DNA of 64,000 nucleotides from Azolla caroliniana (Eukaryota; Polypodiophyta). Below are positions 21,534 to 30,910 of the stretch, in pieces. Position 1 is the stretch's first letter. Every line of letters begins with the position of its first letter. The translations under genes were made by a program, and so were the position numbers. The notes below the pieces were generated by a model, which worked only from the letters and a program-made list of their open reading frames with translations, was not told the DNA's origin and ran no database searches. The stretch covers positions 21,824,001 through 21,888,000 of the forward strand of contig JBHGNT010000004.1 in the NCBI GenBank assembly GCA_043228905.1. The letters are read 5' to 3'.

Positions 21534-22506
21534 CATCCTTCAAATGCCGGTAGGATACTTCCTTACCGGTCCACACTCTCTGTGGCGTGTCTCCGTCCAA
21601 GGGTACTGAGGGTGATCTATTTATCACATATGTCGCCGTCGACAATGCCTCAGCCCAGAACTTCTTGGGTAGTTTTGCATGCGCTAGCATACTCCGGACC
21701 CTCTCCATTATGGTCCGGTTCATCCTCTCGGCCAGTCTGTTTAGTTCCGGCGTCTTCGGCACGGTAAATTCGAGCCGGATTCCCTTCGAGCGGCAGTACT
21801 CCTCGAACTGCCCCCGGTATTCTCCTCTGTTATCTGCTCGAACCGCCTTCAGCTTCCGGCCGGTTTCTCTTTCCACTCTCACGTGGAGCTCTTTGAAGAC
21901 GGATAGCACCTGATCCTTCGTCTTCAGCGGTGTGGCCCACAGCTTCCGGCTGTGGTCATCTATGAATGTAACGAAGTACTGCGCTCCGGCATGTGACTTT
22001 GTGTCTACTTGACACACATCCGTATGCACCAACTCCAGTGGTGCATTACGTCTCATCGGTGGCCTTGGTCGGAAGGAGGTCCGGTTCTGCTTACCGGCCA
22101 GACAATCAATGCACTTCTCTAAGTGCACGTTCTTCACTGGAATGAGGTTGTCGTCTGCAAGCCTCTTCATCCCCTTCTCGCTCATATAACACAACCTCTT
22201 GTGCCACAGCTCACCGCCAGTGTTGGATGCCACATTCACTTCTTCCGGGCATAACCGGGCATTCATCAGGTACAGTGTGTTGACCTTCCGGGCCCGAGCC
22301 ACAATCAGGCTCCCTTTGCTGAACTTCATGACGCCGTTCCGGATGCTACCTGTGTAGCCCTCATCATCTAGCCGACTGGCTGATATTAGGTTCAGTCGAA
22401 CCTCCGGAACGTGTCGGACATCCCTCAACAGCAACTTGCATCCGGTTGGTGTTGACAGCCACACGTCTCCTATGTCGACAATTCGGCATGTACCTTCATT
22501 CCCCAT
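21534..22506 (-). CDS. Element K GAG-pre-integrase and integrase core
   Basis: A minus-strand frame of about 320 codons. GAG-pre-integrase: ELWHKRLCYMSEKGMKRL, CIDCLAGKQ. Integrase core: LVHTDVCQ (first Asp), VRADNRGEY (second Asp) and ELNRLAERMNR (Glu) are all present, so the catalytic triad is kept. It ends HLKDD at the deletion junction. It provides the sequence missing from C1 at element D. Confidence 0.9.
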
Positions 22507-22970
22507 CCGACATAGCCGTGATCACCGGCTGAGTAGGATGAGAAGCATTTTCGGTCCGGGGTAAGGTGGAACGATGCTCCGGAGTCTACCACCCAGGTCA
22601 TCTCGTCGCCGGCAAGGTTTATCTCACTCTCCTCGGTGATGAGCATCAACTCTTCTTCACTTGCCGCGATTGCCATCGTTCCCTTCCGGTCCGGCCCCCT
22701 CCGGTCTTTACCGTTCCGGTTCGGGGTCCGCTTCGAATCGGTACCGTCGGTCTCCTTATCTTTTCGGAAATGCCGACAGTTCTTTTGGAAGTGTCCCGGT
22801 TTGCCGCAATAGAAGCAAGTGGGCCTCCCTCTTGACTTTGACCGTGTCCCCGACTTCTCCCGGTTCTGGGGACTACAGTTTCTATGTCTTCCGCGTTCCG
22901 ATTTGGTGATGAGCGCCTTGGAGTCGGAGCTCGTATCTTTATCTTTTCGACGCGCCTCCTCATCTAGCAA
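22470..22970 (-). CDS. Element K Gag C-terminus and protease
   Basis: The minus-strand frame carries knuckle CFYCGKPGHFQKNC, a basic linker and protease WVVDSGASFHLTP. A small frame change before CRIVDIGDVWL separates it from the next frame. Confidence 0.88.
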   Translation of the reverse strand: MLDEEARRKDKDTSSDSKALITKSERGRHRNCSPQNREKSGTRSKSRGRPTCFYCGKPGHFQKNCRHFRKDKETDGTDSKRTPNRNGKDRRGPDRKGTMAIAASEEELMLITEESEINLAGDEMTWVVDSGASFHLTPDRKCFSSYSAGDHGYVGWGMKVHAELST

Positions 22971-23088
22971 GCTCGACTTTACTCTTGCTAGGGATAACCG
23001 TTTTCCTTCCGGCCTGGCGTTTAGGGAGGGAACCGAGCAGGAGTAGCGCTAGTACCCCGTCGGCGAGAGGTACTTCCAATGATGTTGC

Positions 23089-23478
23089 CTAGTGTATCAG
23101 CCCCTGGAAGGCATTCATGTGCTCCGCCATGCTGGAGCCATCTTGGTACCGGAGTCTTACTAGCCTCTGGAATACCGACACCTGATTGACAACATTTTTG
23201 TTCTGAAACATAATGCCGATCTTCTCCCAGAGCTCATGAGCCTTGCTCTCTTCATTGAAGTTGTTGTACAGGCTCATGTCGATAAAGCACCGTATGTACG
23301 CCGTTGTCTTCATGTGCATCAAATCCCATATCGCGGCATCGATTTTGTCCGGTCTCTTGTCCCTGAACTGAACCGGCAGCTAGAGGTCTTTAACCACGAG
23401 CATGTCCCTCATCTTCGACTTCCACACTGAATAGTTGGAGCCGGTGAGCTTGAACATGCCGCCAAATGATTCGTTCAT
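23089..23478 (-). pseudogene. Element K Gag N-terminal part
   Basis: The minus-strand ATG at 23476-23478 reads MNESFGGMFKLTGSNY. A stop after VVKDL (about 23380) and a deletion near 23020-23090 break it; compared with C1, about 60 bases are lost around the GSLPDSW region. Confidence 0.85.
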
Positions 23479-23494
23479 ATTTATGTGTCGTTTC

Positions 23495-23506
23495 GCTCTG
23501 ATACCA
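23495..23506 (-). promoter_or_regulatory. Element K primer binding site
   Basis: The minus strand reads the canonical TGGTATCAGAGC, two bases from the LTR end. Confidence 0.92.
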
Positions 23507-23930
23507 CTTGACGAGAACTGAACGCTCCTTATGCGCAACGCTCGGCCACAACCGAGCTTAGAATGATACACAGAAAACGGGTAATAAAACGCGACACAAA
23601 GAAGAAGAAAACACACAGGAGGTTTACATGGAAAACCCCAAACTAGGGGAGAAACCACGACAGCCCACAGGCTGCAAACTGTCACTATGTAAGAATGTAC
23701 AACAGTGAGTTCACTGAGGCAACGACCTCGTGCTCACTTATCTTCGCCACAGGCGGCGGTTACAACATAGGCAACGACCCTACAAAAAAGTTACGCACAC
23801 TCTCTATTCTTTCACAACCCTACAAAAAAGTTTGCCCTAAGTCATATTTATACTAATATGACTTTTCGGCTATTTACAAATGTAGCCTCGATGGACTCTT
23901 AGAAACATATTTAAGAATATGTCTCTTCCT

Positions 23931-24120
23931 CCGGTTCGCACCGGGTCTGCGTCATCTGGGTCTCCGTAGCCGGGTACTCCTCATCCGGTTCACACCGGGC
24001 CTGCACCATCCGGCTCTCCGTAGCCGGGTACTCCTCATCCGGTTCACACCGGGCCTGCACCATTCGGCTCTCCGTAGCCGGGTACTCCTCATCCTATTCA
24101 CACTGAGTCTGCACCATCTG
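23931..24120. repeat. 54-bp tandem repeats in K LTR
   Basis: Units start at 23931, 23985, 24039 and 24093 with CCGGTTC.CACCGGG..TGC; the last is partial. C1 and I have one unit at the same place. Confidence 0.85.
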
Positions 24121-24235
24121 GGTTTGCCTTACGGCTTTTGCAAGGAGTGCGGGTCGATATACCGCTCGAATATGGAGCATGTCCACTCTTGATAGCGATA
24201 GGCCCCCCCGAACCCATTACTATCGTAGATGTAAC

Positions 24236-24294
24236 CAGGACTTCCCGGGAGGTCACCCATCCCAGTACTGTTCTGGCTCAAGCACGCTTAACTT
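24236..24294 (-). other. 5S rRNA-derived segment (Cassandra-like)
   Basis: The minus strand reads AAGTTAAGCGTGCTTGAGC, then GGGATGGGTGACC and GGGAAGTCC. These are the internal promoter region (box A, intermediate element, box C) and following part of plant 5S rRNA. The 5' third of 5S is not recognisable, so it is not a functional rRNA gene. Cassandra TRIM retrotransposons are known to carry such a segment in their LTRs; this is the most likely origin. Confidence 0.75.
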
Positions 24295-24347
24295 GCAATG
24301 CTTGAAGCATCCAAACAACCACAAAACTCATGGCATGTGAGTTTATG

Positions 24348-24747
24348 GACCTTACGGTCGGAACAAGGAGTGCGGAATGGTCGATTATCGGCGGGTAGAG
24401 GTAGGCGAGGAGGAACACCACGCTCGATTTGAGCGCACCCGAATCGAAGACGAGGTAGAAGAAAGGAGAGGGAGCCGGCATGATTAGGAATAACAAAAAG
24501 GAAGAGGGATAGGGGTTTAAACACTAAGATTGGAAACATAAACACTAAAACAAAAAACATAACCCAAAAACTAACAAACATAAAATCTAAATCTAGATAC
24601 ATGAACCTAAAAATAAAGTAAAGGGTGGGGTAATTAGAAAGAAATTAAAAGATAGGCTTAAAGGGAGAGGGATTAACATACTAATTAAAATAGAGAGAGA
24701 GAGAGAGAGAGAGAGATTAAAACATAAATAAACCTAAGATTAAAACT

Positions 24748-24791
<44 letters not shown>

Positions 24792-25020
24792 AAACATAAA
24801 TAAACCTAAGATTAAAACTAAAATACGAGACAAAAAACATAATTAAAATTTAAAAACAAGGGTTACGGGGAGGGAAGAGGATTACCATACTAATAAAAAT
24901 GAAAGAGAGAGGTGCTATTACGAACTAGAGAAACATAATTAAAACACGATTAGAATAGAGAGGGCGAGGGAAAGAAACATAATTAAAAACATGTAATTAA
25001 CATTATAAATGAAAAATTAC
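24348..25020. other. Non-coding part of insert L with GA microsatellites
   Basis: AT-rich, with (GA)n at 24692-24714 and 24751-24788 followed by copies of ATTAAAACATAAATAAACC. No gene is seen. Confidence 0.6.
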
Positions 25021-25034
25021 ATGGGGTTTGAGGT

Positions 25035-25095
25035 ATGGTCTTATGGCAAACTAGTTTCGCCCATCACGGGCTCATCAGTGCCAACATAAGACCAT
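25035..25095 (-). ncRNA. Minimal type I hammerhead ribozyme motif
   Basis: On the minus strand the core CTGATGA-G...C-GAAA is intact. Stem II is GCCC/GGGC with loop GTGAT. Stem III is two pairs (A-U, C-G) closed by UA. The cleavage triplet is GUU, after which UGCCA pairs with UGGCA before the core; a 3-base bulge (UGU) and a further 9-bp helix (ATGGTCTTA with TAAGACCAT) complete stem I. All core positions and the H17 rule (not G) are satisfied. Minimal type I hammerheads with such short stem III are known from Penelope-like and related retroelements; plant retrozymes usually carry type III. Self-cleavage is predicted, not shown. Confidence 0.8.
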
Positions 25096-25112
25096 GAGGG
25101 TGAGGGAGGGGG

Positions 25113-25122
25113 TTTATATAGG
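25113..25122 (-). promoter_or_regulatory. TATA-like box upstream of hammerhead
   Basis: The minus strand reads CCTATATAAACC, about 20-25 bases before the 5' end of the hammerhead, so a transcript could begin at the ribozyme. Confidence 0.5.
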
Positions 25123-25654
25123 ATTTTAGGAGAGGGGTATAGTGAGGATGTGGGATCAAAGTTGGGAGTGGGGGGCAAGGGTGTGCTATGTGCATATGTG
25201 CACATTTAAGGGAGAAAAAGATAGTGGGATGTAAGTTTTAAGGTTTTTTAAGGATAGGGAAAAGGGAGTGAGAGGGTATGGGAAAGAGTGTAGGGAGAAG
25301 TGAGAGAGAGGGGTAAGGGATGTGCATATGTGCACACGTGCATGTGCATGTTTAAGGAAGGAGGGGTAAAGTTGTTATAAGCTAGAGAAAAGGGAATGGT
25401 GATGTGGGCACACGTGTGGGGTTAAAAAGTAAGAGAGAGGGGAAGGTATGGGTTAAAAAGGAAGAGAGAAGGGGAAGGTAGAGTTTTAAGAGAGATGAGG
25501 GGTAGGGATAGGGATAAAGTATGGGTTTAGATGAGGGGAGGGCTGGAAATGAAAATATAAAAAGTAGGGGAGGGTATTTTCAAAAGTGAGGGTAGGGGTA
25601 GGGTGGGTAGGAGGGTATTAACCTAAAGGGTAATGGGAGGGGTAATGTGGAAAT

Positions 25655-25910
25655 TAGGGAAAATTGAGGGGAAGGATAGGGTAGTAATATTGAAAAGTCG
25701 AGGGAAGGGTAGGATGGTAATTTTGAAAAGTCGAGGGAAGGGTAGGATGGTAATTTAGAAAAGTCGAGGGAAGGGTAGGGTAGTAATTTTGAAAAGTTGA
25801 GAGAGGGATACGGTGGTAATTTTGAAAAGTCGAGGGAAGGGTAGGGTGGTGATTAGGGAAAAGTGAGGGGAAGGGTAGGGTAGTAATTTTGAGAGGTAGA
25901 GAGAGGGGTA
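25655..25910. repeat. 33-bp tandem repeats in insert L
   Basis: GAAAAGTYGAG anchors occur at 25692, 25725, 25758, 25791, 25824 and about 25858. The unit reads like TTTTGAAAAGTCGAGGGAAG plus GGTAGGRTGGTAA. Confidence 0.8.
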
Positions 25911-25975
25911 CGGTGGAGATTGTTCGTCAGCACTGTTCTTCTCCCTTCCCATCCGGAGGGACCTGTCTCCCAACA

Positions 25976-26306
25976 AATAGGACTCTGTACTTAAGTGGGA
26001 TATTCTAGATCCTCCACTCCTTAGTACATTTAATGTAGGACTTACACATAAGTACCTATGTTCTACCCACACATGTGCACCTTTGCACATGGGTTGTATA
26101 TATACCTCATTGTGGGTATTTTTGTAGTTGATGACACTTTTCAATATAGTCAATCATCCCCCATTTATCTTTGTGTTCAAGTGTAACTTCCTCTCTCTCA
26201 CTCTCTCAGACAATCTCACGCGCATATCATACTAAACTTCCCCTGCTTAACGTAACCATATAATTAGTCTCTAATTAACCCTAGTTAATTACCTAATTAC
26301 TTAACA
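25976..26306 (+). repeat. Element J 5' LTR, right part
   Basis: It matches 29266-29596 of the 3' LTR and ends TTAACA directly against the primer site. Confidence 0.9.
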
Positions 26307-26318
26307 TGGTATCAGAGC
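26307..26318 (+). promoter_or_regulatory. Element J primer binding site
   Basis: Perfect initiator tRNA-Met site TGGTATCAGAGC, immediately after the LTR. Confidence 0.95.
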
Positions 26319-26482
26319 GCGTGGTTTAGGAAATCCACTAAGCCCACCGCTTATTCGTGATTGAGTGTTCGAGACGCCAACGACAAATCCCGGCTATTCG
26401 CTATCCGCTACCGTAGTGCCGCTACGAAGGACGTGTACGCGACCAAGAGAAGAAAAACAAAACGGAAGACACAACAATCAAC

Positions 26483-27709
26483 ATGAACAAACAAATGGGA
26501 AGCTCGCTCCCTAGCGAAAAGCTAGATCGAAGCAACTATTCATCTTGGGAGTACAAGATGAATCAATACCTTGTCGGCCAAGGGTATTGGAGCTACATCA
26601 ATGGCGCACAAGAAAACAAACCCGAAACCACACACGCCAACTACCCAACGTGGGAGCAAGGCGCGAGTCGGGTAATGTATTGCTTGGCAACATGTGTAAA
26701 CGACCACATGCTTAGCCACATTCGTGACGCCAAGACGCCCAAAGAGGCATGGGAAAATCTCAAGAAGATTTTCGCCGTGGACACATCCTCGCGCAAGCTT
26801 CAACTCCAGCAAGAGTTGAACAACATACGACAAAAAGAAATGTCCGTGACGGACTACACCGCCAAGATCAAGAGCATTTGCGACTCTCTTGGCTCCATCA
26901 ACGTCAACATCGACGAGGACGAGATGGTGCAAGTATGCTTGGGCGGCCTCGCACAACGATTCAACCCGTTGAGAACGGCAATCTTGGCAAGAGATACCCC
27001 TCCCTCATTCTTCAACCTCCAATCAATGCTATTGGTCGAAGAAAGCCACGTTCAACCAAAGACCAACACATCGGAAGGACAAATGCTCTTCTCCGATACG
27101 GATGGTGCCCATAGACGAGGTCGACACGGAAAAGGTCAATTCGACCTATCCCATGAAGGGAATTCACAATTTCGGCAAGGAAACGGAAGCCATCGAGGAA
27201 CCTTCACAAGAAGGGGGAGCTTCCACGCCGGACAAGGTCAGCGAACGACACCACCTACGTGCAACTATTGCGGCAAAATCGGCCATCGGGAAGAGGAGTG
27301 CCAAAAAAGACGAAGCGAGTTGGCCTCAACAAGCCGGCAACTCACAAATTACGCCGTGAACGCGGAATACGCGAACTACGGTGGACTCTTCGTGATGAGG
27401 CATAGAGCGAACTCTATGATGGCCTCCGATCCCGCAAACTCCGCAAGCACCTCCAACTCCGAACACGCTTGGTTCGTAGACTCCGGCGCCTCGCACCACA
27501 TGACGTCGCACCAAGAGTGGTTTTGCGACTTGCGAACGCCGGATCGACACGGCTACATAGAGACCAGAGACGACACTCCGCATCCCATTCGGGAAAGAAG
27601 GCGAGCAAACTTGCATCAAGAATGTCTTGCATGTGCCCACAATAACAAAGAATTTGGTCTCGGTCGGCCAAATCGTGGAGCAAGGCATGCAAGTCCGCTT
27701 CAACAATGA
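26483..27709 (+). CDS. Element J Gag and protease
   Basis: The ATG at 26483 opens 408 codons. Copia Gag region: NYSSWEYKMNQYL, TPKEAWENLKKIF, SFFNLQSMLLVEE. A CCHC knuckle CNYCGKIGHREEEC is near residue 260, and protease AWFVDSGASHHMTSH near residue 330. The frame then shifts (about 27600); the true continuation is in another frame. Confidence 0.9.
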   Translation: MNKQMGSSLPSEKLDRSNYSSWEYKMNQYLVGQGYWSYINGAQENKPETTHANYPTWEQGASRVMYCLATCVNDHMLSHIRDAKTPKEAWENLKKIFAVDTSSRKLQLQQELNNIRQKEMSVTDYTAKIKSICDSLGSINVNIDEDEMVQVCLGGLAQRFNPLRTAILARDTPPSFFNLQSMLLVEESHVQPKTNTSEGQMLFSDTDGAHRRGRHGKGQFDLSHEGNSQFRQGNGSHRGTFTRRGSFHAGQGQRTTPPTCNYCGKIGHREEECQKRRSELASTSRQLTNYAVNAEYANYGGLFVMRHRANSMMASDPANSASTSNSEHAWFVDSGASHHMTSHQEWFCDLRTPDRHGYIETRDDTPHPIRERRRANLHQECLACAHNNKEFGLGRPNRGARHASPLQQ

Positions 27710-28220
27710 AGGTTGCTTCATCGAGAAAGACGACCGACTCATAGCCAAGGGACGGAGAGACGGTCGCTTGTTCATCCTCGACTCAAATGAGGTAAAATCA
27801 GCCATGTACGCCAAAGGTCTCAAGACCGAGACAAACATCGAGTTGTGGCACAAACGAATCGGCCACGTAAACCTCCAACGGCTTCGTGGAATGCAATCAA
27901 AGTGAGTCGTAATCGGACTTCCGGCCTTCGAATCGAAACGAGTCGACCGAGTGTGCGAAGCATGCCAACTTGGCAAACAACATCGACTCTCATTCCCGAA
28001 GGAGAGCTCTGCAAGCAAAGGTCTCCTTGACATAATCCACTCGGATGTATGGGGACCGGCTCAAACGCTGACGCTCGGCGGATGCTGCTACTACATCACC
28101 TTCATCGACGACCACATGCGCTACGCGTGGATATACCTGATGAAGAAGAAGAGCGAAGAACGGAGTAGGCGAGAGAAAGAATCGGCAAATACTCGAGGTA
28201 GCACGCGCCATGATGCGTGA
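27627..28220 (+). pseudogene. Element J GAG-pre-integrase and integrase N-terminal half
   Basis: 27627-27905 reads TKNLVSVGQ and NIELWHKRIGHVN. After a stop, 27951-28220 reads CEACQLGKQHRL and LLDIIHSDVWGPAQTL (first catalytic Asp), YYITFIDDHMRYAWIY. The integrase core with the second Asp and Glu is deleted after KKKSEE. Confidence 0.85.
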
Positions 28221-28659
28221 GAAGCACATGCCGAACTTCTATTGGGCGGAAGCGGCATCCACGGCCATCTATCTCATGAATCGATGCACCACAAATAGCG
28301 TGCACGAGCTTACTCCATACGAGATCTTCGTTGGAAGGAAGCCCATCCTCTCGCACCTCAAGGTGTTCGGAAGCATTGCGAATGTACGCATCCCGAACGA
28401 AAATCAAGAGAAGCCCGACGCAAAGTCGGAAGAATGTATCCTCATAGGATACTTGTCCGCGAAGAAGGCATACAAGTGCTTCAACCCTTTGACCCGAGCG
28501 GTGCGGATAAGTCGCGACGTCGTTTTCGACGAATCGGCATTTTGGTATAAGCCCGATTCGACTCCATCCGACCCGATCGAGGAAGAGTTGAACGCCACTC
28601 GGACGATGAAACTCGGCCAAGTCCTCCATCGAAGGACAATCCAAGCTCTACCGAGCTAA
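28210..28659 (+). pseudogene. Element J integrase C-terminal half
   Basis: Reads FYWAEAASTAIYLMNRC, ELTPYEIFVGRKP, HLKVFGSIANV, SEECILIGY. It is joined to the upstream part by an internal deletion. Confidence 0.85.
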
Positions 28660-28733
28660 TTGGCCCACAAGAGCCTCCACGCGATGAAAACACGTCACGG
28701 CCAAGTCCGACATCGGACAAAGGCAAAGGTAAG

Positions 28734-29168
28734 ATGCCCGAATACGAAGTCGAGGTCCACCCCGACGACTGTGATTCGGATGATTCGGCTCGCTCACTAG
28801 ACGATGAGTTCGGTGTACCCATCATGAGGACACCCGGAGTAAAGAAGGCACTTACATCGACAAACGAGAAACTCCGCCGCTCATCACGAGCGAAGACCCA
28901 AGTCACTCGTTACGCCTACAACGAGTATATGGCCCATCACTATGCCCTCGCGATGAAGGTAGTGGCCGAACAAGAGCCCGAGGATCCAAGCCTTCGTCAT
29001 AGGCTTGAGGTGGAGAACAAAGCTGTAGAGAGCCGCGCAACGAAGCCGCGAAGACGCGAGGAAAGTCGTGCAACACCGCGAAGAAAGCCGCAAGCCGCAC
29101 CGATGCCGACGAAACCGAAGGAAGCTAAACCGGACGTTGGACGCCTCACACTTGAGCTTGAGGGGGCA
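28734..29168 (+). pseudogene. Element J pre-RT linker and polypurine tract; RT absent
   Basis: An acidic then basic linker (EVEVHPDDCDSDDSARS; LRRSSRAKTQVTRYAYNEY), the segment that normally precedes RT in copia elements, runs straight into LELEGAC and the tract GAGGGGGCA next to the LTR. All of RT-RNase H is missing. Confidence 0.75.
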
Positions 29169-29596
29169 TGTTGAGATATCAAGCTCAACTAGTTTAATCT
29201 AGTTAGTCAACACATGTAACTTAGTAGTTACCTAGATCAAATCTAATTAATGTGTTGACCTTAAGCCTTTAAATAGGACCTTGTACTTAAGTGGGATAGT
29301 CTAGATCCTCCTCCTTAGTACATTTAATGTAGGACTTACACATAAGTACCTATGTTCGACCCACACATGTGCACCTTTGCACATGGGTTGTATATATACC
29401 TCATTGTGGGTATTTTTGTAGTTGATGACACTTTTCAATATAGACCATCATCCCCCATTTATCTTTGTGTTCAAGTGTAACTTCCTCTCTCTCTCACACA
29501 CACTCTCATGCGCATATCATACTAATCTTCCATTGCTTAACGTAATCATATAATTAGTCTCTAATTAACCCTAGTTAATTACCTAATTACTTAACA
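29169..29596 (+). repeat. Element J 3' LTR
   Basis: 428 bp, TGTTGAGATATC to TTAACA, followed by the duplicated CATCC. It starts with a short inverted repeat, GAGATATC. Confidence 0.92.
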
Positions 29597-29601
29597 CATC
29601 C

Positions 29602-29750
29602 TATAGAGCCGGAGATCACGGTTGTGTCCGGATGGGAAAGGAAATGAAGGTGCATGTCAAATTGTCGGCATAGGAGATGTGTGGTTGACGACGTCAACTG
29701 GGTGCAGATTGCTGTTGAAGGATGTCCGACACATTCTGGAGGTTCAATTG
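29602..29750 (+). pseudogene. Element I protease, middle fragment
   Basis: Reads on from 21494 as RAGDHGCVRMGK, then in shifted frame CQIVGIGDVWLTT and LLLKDVRHILEVQL. It matches C1 at 18500-18640 on the other strand. Bounded by J on the left and M on the right. Confidence 0.85.
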
Positions 29751-30045
29751 TGTTGGCATAAAAGGCCTACTCCTTCCACTTTGTATCTGAGTGTGAACTT
29801 GTCCAAAGAGTTAGGGCTTCGTATATAGGCGATAACCCAACATTGTAAAGAGAGACCTCTAGATCATTCTTGTAAAGTGTCTCTAAGAGAGAGAGAGAGA
29901 GAGAGAGAGAACGTAATAAGAAATCTTCCATTAAAGCTGAAACCACATATATCTTCTGTTTATTCTCTTGCCTTCCTTCTGTGTTGTTTGCTGAGGAAAT
30001 ACAACTGATCCTGACACATACGTTTCTGCACATATTCAATCTTCA
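29751..30045 (+). repeat. Element M 5' LTR
   Basis: TGTTGGCATAAAAGGC to CTTCA, with a (GA)n tract at 29887-29910. The primer site TGGTATCAAAACG starts at 30048, a tRNA-Met-type site with changes. Confidence 0.88.
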
Positions 30046-30143
30046 ACTGGTATCAAAACGACTTGCTGCTTGGTGGCAACAAACAACAGAAAAGCTGAAA
30101 AGAAAAAGACCAGTTAAGTAAAATCTCACTTTTGAAAAAGAAC

Positions 30144-30910
30144 ATGGCTTCAATATCTGGAACAGGGATTGAAATCAGAAAATTCAATGGTAAAATCTTT
30201 GAACTATGGAAGGAGATGATGCAGGATATGTTGATCAAAAGAAGACATGTTGAAGCCATTCGACACAGTGAAAAACCCACATCAATGACATCCGAAGAGT
30301 GGATATCTGCAGACGAAATCGCACGCTCCACCATCCGAATTCATCTAGCCGAAATGTCTACTTCAGCATGGCAAAAGAGATGACATCGTTCTCATTGTGG
30401 GAGAAGCTACAAGCCGAGTACGAGAAAAAGTCCTCATCTTCAAAATTGATTTTTATCAAACAACTGTTCAACATGAAGATGAGAGAGACCAATCCGACTA
30501 CCTCCCACATCAACACCTTGAGCCGGGTGTTGTCAGAACTCTCCTCACAAGGGATCAACTTCACAGAAGAAGTGAAAGCCCTTGCCCTCCTATCGAGCTT
30601 GCCAACGAGTTGGGAGGTATTCTGCATGAGATATGTCAATAGCTGACTGATCCTAAATATGGATAAGACGATCGGCCAAGTCCTAACTGAGGACATTCGG
30701 CAAAAATCGAGTCGGCAGAAACCCATCACTCGACCGGGTCGATCGACCGATTGATTCGATCGAGAGAACAAGCCGATAGAATCGGTTGGAACAACAACCG
30801 ATCAAGAACGAGGGGGGACCGATAGTGGTCGAAGTCGAAAACAGGCCGATCAAGCAAATTTTACACACACTATAGAAAAGCTGGCCACAATGTTTCCGAT
30901 TGCTGGTCAA
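30144..30910 (+). pseudogene. Element M Gag
   Basis: The ATG at 30144 reads MASISGTGIEIRKFNGK. A stop near 30381 and shifted frames follow; 30358-30646 reads FSLWEKLQAEYEKKS and EVKALALLSSLPTSWE. A decayed knuckle (RKAGHNVSDCW) is at about 30865-30900. Confidence 0.82.

Larger units (their letters stand above)
24124..25919 (-). mobile_element. Insert L: unidentified 1.8-kb insertion with 5S-like segment and hammerhead motif
   Basis: It interrupts the K LTR between CATCTGGG and TTGTTCGTCAGC. It is strongly purine-rich on the plus strand and has no protein-coding frame. Contents on the minus strand, 5' to 3': 33-bp tandem repeats (25692-25900), TATA-like box (about 25113-25121), hammerhead ribozyme motif (25095-25035), AT-rich stretch with GA/CT microsatellites (24690-24790), then a 5S rRNA-derived segment (24294-24236). 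CCTTACGG...AAGGAGTGCGG occurs at both sides of the 5S part (24127 and 24351). No clear target duplication or terminal repeat was found, so it may be a composite of more than one insertion. Confidence 0.55.
21534..25975 (-). mobile_element. Element K: Ty1/copia retrotransposon, minus strand, left end deleted
   Basis: Same family as C1. The right (5') LTR begins at 23509 and ends at 25975, enlarged by insert L. Primer site, gag, protease, GAG-pre-integrase and integrase core follow on the minus strand to 21534, where it stops inside integrase. RT, RNase H and the 3' LTR are gone, together with part of the J LTR, so one deletion spans the junction. AATAG after its right LTR belongs to J, the same target word as C1 (GATAG/AATAG). 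Confidence 0.85.
23509..25975 (-). repeat. Element K 5' LTR, expanded by tandem repeats and insert L
   Basis: The two ends (23509-24123 and about 25920-25975) match the 598-bp C1 LTR. Between them are extra 54-bp repeats and insert L. Confidence 0.85.
21495..29596 (+). mobile_element. Element J: Ty1/copia retrotransposon lacking RT
   Basis: Flanked by CATCC at 21490-21494 and 29597-29601. It has a 428-bp 3' LTR (29169-29596), a 5' LTR split by K, a perfect primer site TGGTATCAGAGC (26307-26318), Gag, protease, GAG-pre-integrase and parts of integrase, then a linker and polypurine tract. No RT or RNase H coding lies between 28660 and 29168, so this copy cannot move by itself. Its proteins differ from the C1/I/K family. 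Confidence 0.9.

Noticed and set aside
24236-24294. Functional 5S rRNA gene
   Set aside because: Only the middle and 3' part of 5S are recognisable; the 5' third is unrelated.
25755-26153. Minus-strand frame across the L repeats and J LTR
   Set aside because: It translates the 33-bp tandem repeats and LTR sequence across an insertion junction.
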